From contig JAERML010000144.1 in assembly GCA_016844425.1 (NCBI GenBank), positions 438 through 12,712 on the forward strand: a stretch of DNA of 12,275 nucleotides, written 5' to 3'. Of the stretch, positions 7,477-12,275 are shown in pieces (position 1 is the first letter of the stretch; every line of letters starts with the position of its first letter). The translations under genes were made by a program, and so were the position numbers. Source of the DNA: Bacteroidota bacterium (GTDB lineage: Bacteria; Bacteroidota; UBA10030; UBA6906). The notes under the pieces were generated by a model. The model was not told the origin of the DNA, searched no databases, and saw only the letters and a list, made by a program, of their open reading frames with translations.

Positions 7477-8622
7477 TTAGTTCTTGACCGCCTTCTGCAG
7501 CGTTTTCACCAAGTCCAACTGTTCCCATGAAAAATCCCTGTCATTTCGACCGAAGTGGCCGTAGGCCGCCGTCTTTTGGTAGATTGGACGAAGAAGATTC
7601 AGTCGCTTGATGATGCCACGTGGTGTCATATCCACCTCGCGCATAATGATGCCATCGAGTTCGGTGTCCGGAATCCGCCCCGTGCCGTACGTGTTCACAT
7701 GAACCGACACTGGTTGGGCAACACCGATGGCATAGGCCACCTGGATGAGACATTCATCGGCGAAGCCGGCAGCTACGATGTTCTTAGCGAGGTGGCGGGT
7801 CGCATACGCGGCACTGCGGTCGACCTTGGAAGGATCCTTGCCGGAAAACGCTCCACCGCCGTGTGGGGCACGACCACCATACGTATCCACAATAATCTTG
7901 CGTCCTGTCAGACCGGTGTCACCGTGCGGTCCTCCAATCTCGAAGCGACCGGTGGGATTCACGTGTATGATGGTCTTCTTGTCGCGCAGGTGTTCAGGAA
8001 TGACTGGGTGAATGACGTTGTGAACAACATCGTCATAGATTTTCTTTTGTGACGCGCTGGGATCATGCTGCGTGGAGATAACGATAGTATGCACACGGAT
8101 AGGCTTTCGGCCGTTGTACTCAATAGTGACTTGCGACTTCGCATCCGGCCGAAGATACGGCATCAGTTTCGGTTGTTTTTTCCTGATGTCCGACAACCGC
8201 TTTACCAGCTTGTGGGCAAACATGATCGGCATCGGCATGTACTCGGGGGTTTCGCTCGTTGCGTAGCCGAACATCATTCCTTGATCCCCTGCCCCGCCCG
8301 TATCAACACCCCGCGCAATGTCGGGCGATTGGGAATGAATACTGGAAATGACCGAGCACGAATCCGCATCAAAACGGTATTCAGCCTTTGTGTACCCGAT
8401 ATCGCGGATTACTTGACGCACAATATCCTGGACTTCGATATAGGCTGTGGTGGTGATCTCGCCACCTACGAAGGCGAGACCGGTTGTTACAAAGCTCTCA
8501 CATGCCACGCGCGCGCGCTTGTCCTGCGCGAGAATTGCGTCCAGCACCGCATCAGAAATCTGGTCACACACTTTGTCCGGATGGCCTTCGGAAACAGACT
8601 CGGACGTAAAGAGATACGACAT
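7477..8622 (-). CDS. metK: S-adenosylmethionine synthetase (methionine adenosyltransferase)
   Basis: Makes S-adenosylmethionine from methionine and ATP, releasing phosphate and diphosphate. The protein is 381 residues, normal for the family. Signatures: GHPDK (13-17, with the catalytic His and a metal-binding Asp), [12 protein letters not shown] (110-121), SETPEYMP, and the phosphate loop [19 protein letters not shown] (255-273). The ATG at 8622 has a good Shine-Dalgarno (TGAGGT, about 7 nt upstream) and the conserved N-terminus [15 protein letters not shown] follows at once. ahcY lies directly downstream, so the operon makes SAM and clears SAH. The 123 nt between the upstream nucleotidyltransferase stop and this start holds a possible structured leader, listed separately. 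Confidence 0.98.
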   Translation of the reverse strand: MSYLFTSESVSEGHPDKVCDQISDAVLDAILAQDKRARVACESFVTTGLAFVGGEITTTAYIEVQDIVRQVIRDIGYTKAEYRFDADSCSVISSIHSQSPDIARGVDTGGAGDQGMMFGYATSETPEYMPMPIMFAHKLVKRLSDIRKKQPKLMPYLRPDAKSQVTIEYNGRKPIRVHTIVISTQHDPSASQKKIYDDVVHNVIHPVIPEHLRDKKTIIHVNPTGRFEIGGPHGDTGLTGRKIIVDTYGGRAPHGGGAFSGKDPSKVDRSAAYATRHLAKNIVAAGFADECLIQVAYAIGVAQPVSVHVNTYGTGRIPDTELDGIIMREVDMTPRGIIKRLNLLRPIYQKTAAYGHFGRNDRDFSWEQLDLVKTLQKAVKN

Positions 8623-8745
8623 GACATACCTCAGTTAATGTTGGGTTTCATTGGTTCAAGTCTTGACGCAACAACCGGGAGATGTCGGGAGTGACCTCCC
8701 TTTTCCTACCTGAGCAATTCTAGGACAAGGGGCGCCGGGGAATTC
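8623..8745 (-). promoter_or_regulatory. metK-ahcY leader, candidate structured RNA
   Basis: The 123 nt before metK, read on the minus strand, contain GGGAG (8700-8696) that can pair with either of two CTCCC copies: one at 8691-8687 (4-nt loop GTCA) and one at 8681-8677. The two pairings exclude each other. A second weak, bulged hairpin uses GGTT/AACC and TCAA/TTGA at 8676-8653. A conserved RNA (SAM-Chlorobi) has been described upstream of metK-ahcY operons in Chlorobi, so a SAM- or SAH-linked element here is plausible. I cannot match its consensus by eye, and no SAM-I core (the usual CUUAUCNAGAG) is present. No convincing promoter was seen. Confidence 0.35.
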
Positions 8746-9129
8746 TCAGTAGAAGTCGATTTCAGAGGAACCTCCAACATTGATCCGTTTGTAACTCCCC
8801 TTCACAATCGATCCGTTCCCGACAATTGAGTTGTCCAGCAACGCCTTGTGCACTTGCGCGTCTTCACTGATGATGGAGTTCCGAACAACCGACTCCGTGA
8901 TGGACGCCCGCTCACCAACGGTCGTATATGGACCAATCACGCAACGAGAAATGGTCGCCGTGGACGCGATAAAGACGGGCTCAACCACAACGACCCCATC
9001 CATTTTTCGCGAGGTGGACTTCTTCTCCAACAGGGAGCGGTTCGTCGAAAGCAGCGTCTCAGGCTTCCCGCAGTCATACCATCCCTCAACCGGAAATGTG
9101 GTCATCTTCTCCCCACGCTCAATCATCAT
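8746..9129 (-). CDS. sugar-phosphate nucleotidyltransferase, C-terminal piece of an interrupted gene
   Basis: The C-terminal 127 codons of the NDP-sugar pyrophosphorylase whose N-terminal piece is at 9119-9664. It starts in the family motif A-L-Q-M-M-I-E-R-G-E-K-M; the sequence just before the ATG still encodes A-L-Q in this frame. It then has FPVEGWYDCGKPETLLSTN, the end of the nucleotidyltransferase domain, followed by left-handed beta-helix hexapeptides (VFIAS, CVIGPYTTVGE, SVVRNSIISEDAQV, NSIVGNGSIVKG) that usually mediate oligomer contacts. Alone it lacks the nucleotide-binding core, so it is not an independent enzyme. The first ATG in this frame (9129) is taken only as the ORF limit. 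The metK leader follows directly. Confidence 0.82.
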   Translation of the reverse strand: MMIERGEKMTTFPVEGWYDCGKPETLLSTNRSLLEKKSTSRKMDGVVVVEPVFIASTATISRCVIGPYTTVGERASITESVVRNSIISEDAQVHKALLDNSIVGNGSIVKGSYKRINVGGSSEIDFY

Positions 9130-9664
9130 TTGCAGTGCAGGACACCAGGAGCTCTGGATTGTGAATGTAGTACAGACCCACGATAGCCAGGTTGCTCACC
9201 GGTTTCTCAGGCTTCTCCACAAGCCGTGAGATGGAACCGTTCACCATTTCCGCAACACCAAAACGCCGGGGGTCATCCACTGCCTTGACGCCCAGGGAGG
9301 AATGAGAGAGCTTGAGAACGGGGAGAAGGTCTACGTCGAAAATAGTATCGCCCAGAATGATGAGAATCGGATCGCGCCCGATCGTGTGTTTGGTGAGATA
9401 AATTGCATGGCCGAGCCCGAGCCGATCTTCTTGCTCTACGTAGTCCACTGCGAATGATGGATACGCGCCGGAGACGTACTCCCTGATCTTCTCACTCATA
9501 TGGCCAACGATAATCGTGGCTTCGGTCACGCCCTCAGCGATAATCTTATCGAGAATATGGGCCAGGATGGGTTTCCCCGCCACATTCAGGAGCACCTTCG
9601 GGATGGTGAATGTATGAGGTCGGAGTCTGCTTCCTACTCCAGCCACCGGAATGATCGCACGCAT
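9119..9664 (-). CDS. sugar-phosphate nucleotidyltransferase (RmlA-like), N-terminal piece
   Basis: The catalytic Rossmann-like half of an NTP-transferase-family enzyme that couples a sugar 1-phosphate to a nucleotide (dTTP or UTP type; substrate not readable), supplying activated sugars for surface polysaccharide. Residues from the ATG at 9664: GVGSRLRPHT (9-18, nucleotide loop), catalytic-type K23 in IPKVLLNVAGKP, LGLGHAIYL, GDTIFDVD (105-112, metal Asp), and LVEKPEKPVSNLAIVGLYY. The frame stops at TGA 9121-9119, just where homologues continue through a segment of the type E-L-I-x-x-x-I-R-T-K-G-E-Y-Q-L-T-D. About 20 residues are therefore missing and the rest continues in another frame (8746-9129). 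The ATG at 9664 was chosen because the family begins M-x-A-I-I-P-V-A-G. The longer frame up to 9760 adds only hydrophobic text. No clear Shine-Dalgarno is present. Confidence 0.85.
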   Translation of the reverse strand: MRAIIPVAGVGSRLRPHTFTIPKVLLNVAGKPILAHILDKIIAEGVTEATIIVGHMSEKIREYVSGAYPSFAVDYVEQEDRLGLGHAIYLTKHTIGRDPILIILGDTIFDVDLLPVLKLSHSSLGVKAVDDPRRFGVAEMVNGSISRLVEKPEKPVSNLAIVGLYYIHNPELLVSCTANDD

Positions 9665-9841
9665 GAGAGAAAATGGGATGATGAAACAGGTGAATTGCAA
9701 AAAATGCATGAAAAGGTACACAAGAATCCCAAGAGAAGCAAGGCAACCAACACTCGACATTCGACCACTGCCCGCGAGAAAACACTTGAAGCCGCGTAGC
9801 TCTCAACGGAGATGCGCAAGACGAAGTGCAACGCGTCCACA

Positions 9842-9870
9842 TTGATTATCAGGCATGAAATCGTTATCAT
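9842..9870 (+). promoter_or_regulatory. sigma70-like promoter for the fni operon
   Basis: TTGATT (9842-9847) and TATCAT (9865-9870) are 17 nt apart, each matching the consensus well (four and five of six). Transcription would begin near 9877, about 33 nt before the fni ATG. They lie in the 245-nt divergent gap 9665-9909. I saw no convincing minus-strand promoter or hairpin there, only shadow frames. Confidence 0.5.
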
Positions 9871-9909
9871 TTTTCTGAATCGCCACATTGACATTCCCCT
9901 TGACTCTTC

Positions 9910-10965
9910 ATGCCCAGCCGAAACCCTTCGCGAACGACCCCCTCGCGCAAAAAGCAACACGTTAATATCACGTTGACCAAGGATGTACGATTCAGGACCA
10001 AGACGACCGGACTGGAACACCTCGAATTCGTGCACAACGCTCTCCCTGAAGTTCATTTTTCCGAGATCGACACCACGACATCCTTCCTCGGCAGGAAACT
10101 CAACCTCCCTATGATGGTCTCGTGCATGACCGGCGGATATGCGGACGCGTTGACAATCAACCGCGAGCTTGCAGAAGTCGCACAGGAGATTGGCATCGCC
10201 ATGGGGGTGGGCAGCCAGCGGCAGGCCCTGGAAGACAAGACCTACCATCGGACGTTCAGTGTTGTCCGTGAAGCCGCGCCCGACATTCCTATTGTTGGCA
10301 ACATTGGCGCCTCAGAAGTCGCCCGAATGGAGAGCGTCGATTCAATCCAGAGGCTGGTGGACTTGATCAAAGCCGATGCCTTTGCCGTCCATCTCAACCC
10401 GCTGCAAGAATTCCTCCAACCCGAAGGGAACACTGACTTCCGTGGCGTGTTGACTGGTATTGGACGGCTTGTGAATGGTCTCTCGGTTCCGGTGATTGTC
10501 AAGGAAATTGGAGCAGGTATCTCCGCAGAAGTTGCCCGGAGGCTTCTCGAGATGGGGGTCACGCATATCGATATCGCCGGCGCCGGGGGAACAAGCTGGG
10601 CAGGTGTAGAGACACTTCGCCGAAAGGACCGGGGGTTCGGAACCCAATTCTGGGATTGGGGGATACCAACGGCTCGCGCGATTCGCGATGTTGTACAACT
10701 CAAAGGCAACAACGTGCAATTCACCCTCATCGCGTCCGGGGGAATTATCTCGGGCATCGATGCCGCCAAGTGTATTGCTTTGGGTGCAGATCTTGTAGCT
10801 TCTGCGCGGCCACTATTGCTTGCATGGAAGAAGGACGGAAGGAAGGGCGTCCACACTCTCCTCAACCGCTGGCGACAAGAATTGAAAGGGGTGATGTTCT
10901 TGACTGGATCCTCGTCCATCACAGCCCTACAGCGCGCGCCATTGGTCTCCTACGGAGCTGCATGA
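9910..10965 (+). CDS. fni: type 2 isopentenyl-diphosphate delta-isomerase (FMN-dependent)
   Basis: Interconverts isopentenyl and dimethylallyl diphosphate using reduced FMN and Mg2+, providing the primer for isoprenoid chains. It has 351 residues, the usual size. Visible motifs: RKKQHVNITLTKDV near the N-terminus, TTGLEHLEFVHNALPE, SCMTGG (71-76), MGVGSQRQAL (98-107), VHLNPLQE (160-167, with the conserved Gln/Glu pair used in catalysis and Mg binding), KEIGAGIS (198-205), DIAGAGGTSWAGVE (221-234) and IASGGIISGIDAAKCIALGADLV, which belongs to the FMN phosphate site. An in-frame TGA at 9901 limits the start, and ATG 9910 is the only good choice. No Shine-Dalgarno is evident. Its TGA overlaps the next ATG as ATGA, so the polyprenyl synthase is probably translationally coupled and uses its product. 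Confidence 0.96.
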   Translation: MPSRNPSRTTPSRKKQHVNITLTKDVRFRTKTTGLEHLEFVHNALPEVHFSEIDTTTSFLGRKLNLPMMVSCMTGGYADALTINRELAEVAQEIGIAMGVGSQRQALEDKTYHRTFSVVREAAPDIPIVGNIGASEVARMESVDSIQRLVDLIKADAFAVHLNPLQEFLQPEGNTDFRGVLTGIGRLVNGLSVPVIVKEIGAGISAEVARRLLEMGVTHIDIAGAGGTSWAGVETLRRKDRGFGTQFWDWGIPTARAIRDVVQLKGNNVQFTLIASGGIISGIDAAKCIALGADLVASARPLLLAWKKDGRKGVHTLLNRWRQELKGVMFLTGSSSITALQRAPLVSYGAA

Positions 10966-11960
10966 ACCACACCGGCTTTCAGCGCCGCTACAGACGGTTG
11001 CGTGACCAGATCGATTGCCACCTGCGGGCCCTGGTCAACAGGCAATACTCCAGGGATTTCTCCCGTTCATTGTGCTATGTCCTCCGTGCACGAGGAAAGC
11101 GTGTCCGCTCGACACTGGTTATGGTTTCATGCGAGGCGGTCGGTGGGCGCGCGGCGGACGCGATCCACGCTGGCGCGGCGGTGGAGATGATGCACAACTT
11201 CACCCTTGTCCACGACGACATCATGGACCACGCGGCTACCCGGCGGGGGCAACCCACGGTCCACACCAAATGGGATCCGAGTATCGCTCTTCTGACCGGT
11301 GACGTGTTGCTTGGAATGGCATACCAGAGCCTGCTCCTCACGAAGACAAGACGCATGCCACAATTGGTTGATCTCTTCACCGAAGGTTTGCTGGATGTCT
11401 GCGAAGGACAGGCACTCGATCTCGATTTCGAACGCCGACGACGGGTCAAGCTCAGGGAATACTCCGCCATGATCGACAAGAAGACAGGAGCGTTGCTCGC
11501 CATGTCAGCAGGAATGGGAGGAGCGATTGGTGGCGGGACAAAGGAAGAAGTGCGGGCGCTTTACCGGTTTGGGCTCCATCTCGGGCGGGCATTTCAAATA
11601 CAGGATGATCTCCTTGACGTCGTTGCCGACCAGAAGGAGTTTGGCAAGAGGATCGGGGGCGACATTGTTGAACGGAAGAAAACATTCCTTGCACTCACCG
11701 CACTGGAGCGCACAAGCGGCAACGACAGGCAATTGCTACGGGAAGTGTTCGGGAGACAGGGGGCACTGAAGACAAACCAACATCGTGTAGTTGCGGACGT
11801 CACAGCCATCTACCGGCGATATGGTGTCATCGAAGCCGCGCAGCGCCAGATTGCCCGGGAGACGCATCTCGCACAACGAATGCTCCGTCTTCTCCCAAAA
11901 AACAACGGATCGGCAATGCTCCTCTGGTTTTCCGATCTTCTCTTGCACAGGATGTCCTGA
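10962..11960 (+). CDS. polyprenyl diphosphate synthase (probable geranylgeranyl diphosphate synthase)
   Basis: A trans-prenyltransferase that extends allylic diphosphates with isopentenyl diphosphate, 332 residues. It shows GKRVR (45-49), the first Asp-rich motif DDIMD (85-89) with R94-R95 and GQPT following, DKKTGALL (172-179), and the second Asp-rich motif QIQDDLLDV (213-220) with G-K-R-I-G-G-D and paired lysines (239-240). The first motif has no two-residue insertion (unlike bacterial FPP synthase) and Phe lies five residues before it (F80). This is the pattern of type I (archaeal) GGPP synthases, so a C20 product is favoured, though chain length cannot be certain. The ATG at 10962 overlaps the fni stop by 4 nt; the longer upstream frame is shadow inside fni. 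HPr follows 3 nt after the stop. Confidence 0.94.
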   Translation: MNHTGFQRRYRRLRDQIDCHLRALVNRQYSRDFSRSLCYVLRARGKRVRSTLVMVSCEAVGGRAADAIHAGAAVEMMHNFTLVHDDIMDHAATRRGQPTVHTKWDPSIALLTGDVLLGMAYQSLLLTKTRRMPQLVDLFTEGLLDVCEGQALDLDFERRRRVKLREYSAMIDKKTGALLAMSAGMGGAIGGGTKEEVRALYRFGLHLGRAFQIQDDLLDVVADQKEFGKRIGGDIVERKKTFLALTALERTSGNDRQLLREVFGRQGALKTNQHRVVADVTAIYRRYGVIEAAQRQIARETHLAQRMLRLLPKNNGSAMLLWFSDLLLHRMS

Positions 11961-11963
11961 AGT

Positions 11964-12230
11964 ATGATCGAACGCCAGATCACAATTCGGAACAGGGCGG
12001 GTCTCCACACGCGCCCGGCGGCAACGTTGGTGAAGACCGCGGCAAAGTTTCAGGCGGAATTTCTGATCCAGAAAGACAGCTTCGAGATCAATGGAAAGAG
12101 CATCATCGGCGTGATGACACTGGCCGCAGAACAGGGTTCCACCCTTCTCCTCAAGTTCGACGGCCCGGACGAGGAGCAAGCGGCGGAGGCAGTAGTCTCA
12201 TTATTCGAACGCGGCTTCGACGAACAGTAG
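11964..12230 (+). CDS. ptsH: HPr family phosphocarrier protein
   Basis: An 88-residue cytosolic HPr, the small protein that carries phosphate from enzyme I to PTS permeases or regulatory partners. The phosphorylatable His is H15 in RAGLHTRPAA and the regulatory Ser is S46 in NGKSIIGVMTLA, both in the classical positions. Modification by both enzyme I and an HPr kinase/phosphorylase is therefore possible. A weak AGGA lies about 12 nt upstream inside the preceding gene. It sits 3 nt after the polyprenyl synthase stop and 3 nt before the start of a probable ptsI, so all are likely in one transcript. No sugar permease (EII) gene is visible, so a purely regulatory PTS role cannot be excluded. Confidence 0.93.
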   Translation: MIERQITIRNRAGLHTRPAATLVKTAAKFQAEFLIQKDSFEINGKSIIGVMTLAAEQGSTLLLKFDGPDEEQAAEAVVSLFERGFDEQ

Positions 12231-12233
12231 CCC

Positions 12234-12275
12234 ATGGACACGACAATATCGACATCCGGAGAAATCGTCCTCAAG
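12234..12275 (+). CDS. ptsI: probable start of phosphoenolpyruvate-protein phosphotransferase (enzyme I), 3'-truncated by window end
   Basis: An ATG at 12234 opens a frame of 14 codons to the window end, reading MDTTISTSGEIVLK. Enzyme I proteins often begin with a short lead and then G-x-x-x-L-K/x-G-I-x-A-S-P-G, and ptsI usually follows ptsH; here the gap is 3 nt. The call rests mainly on context, because the decisive motif would lie beyond the window. Confidence 0.5.
   Translation, partial: MDTTISTSGEIVLK

Noticed and set aside
9665..9760. Hydrophobic N-terminal extension of the nucleotidyltransferase
   Set aside because: The soluble family begins at M-R-A-I-I-P-V-A-G (9664). The extra 32 residues look like translated intergenic DNA.
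9634..10248. A 204-codon minus-strand frame covering the gap between the nucleotidyltransferase and fni
   Set aside because: It lies largely antisense to fni, shows no family motif, and the fni frame carries all the conserved residues. It is a shadow frame.
10242..10922. Minus-strand 226-codon frame inside fni
   Set aside because: Rich in Ser, Pro, Arg and Thr with no recognisable motif, and fully antisense to a well-conserved gene.
10656..10961. Upstream extension of the polyprenyl synthase frame
   Set aside because: It overlaps the end of fni in another frame, and the family N-terminus fits the ATG at 10962 that overlaps the fni stop.

Overview
The window reads as an ordinary chromosomal segment of a bacterium, most likely from the Bacteroidota/Chlorobiota/Ignavibacteriota side of the tree. 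This is inference from gene content: a lamin-tail/CARDB surface protein with a FlgD-like C-terminal module, a metK-ahcY pair whose AhcY has the short archaeal/Thermotoga-like C-terminus, a type 2 (FMN) IPP isomerase, and an HPr gene followed by what looks like ptsI. Several genes have recognisable Shine-Dalgarno sequences, and GTG and TTG starts occur. No mobile element, tRNA, rRNA, CRISPR array or phage gene was seen.

Layout. (1) 1-1539, plus strand: the 3' part of an O-antigen-ligase-type membrane protein carrying a frameshift, then an SSAT-like GNAT acetyltransferase. (2) 1779-6067: a large secreted lamin-tail protein on the minus strand (5547-2175), flanked by two stand-alone receiver-domain response regulators on the plus strand. 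It is convergent with the first and divergent from the second, and the divergent gap holds a good sigma70-like promoter for each direction. (3) 6092-6120: a stem-loop that can terminate transcription from both sides. (4) 9664-6147, minus strand: a sugar-nucleotidyltransferase broken in two, then metK and ahcY. MetK makes S-adenosylmethionine and AhcY removes S-adenosylhomocysteine, so together they run the methyl cycle. The roughly 120-nt leader before metK is a candidate regulatory RNA. (5) 9910-12275, plus strand: fni, a polyprenyl diphosphate synthase, HPr and the first codons of a probable ptsI, tightly packed behind a promoter at 9842-9870. The first two make isoprenoid chains; the last two are general PTS phosphotransfer proteins.

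The most striking point is that three genes have broken frames, and all three belong to the cell surface (O-antigen ligase, lamin-tail protein, NDP-sugar pyrophosphorylase). The metabolic genes are intact. In two cases the break is not a single-base slip: comparison with a sister repeat or with the family shows that about 50-60 nt are missing at the junction. Either these are assembly or consensus errors, or real deletions have hit envelope genes. Read mapping would decide. I found no convincing undescribed defence or mobile system; the remaining candidates are the metK leader and the response-regulator/surface-protein arrangement.
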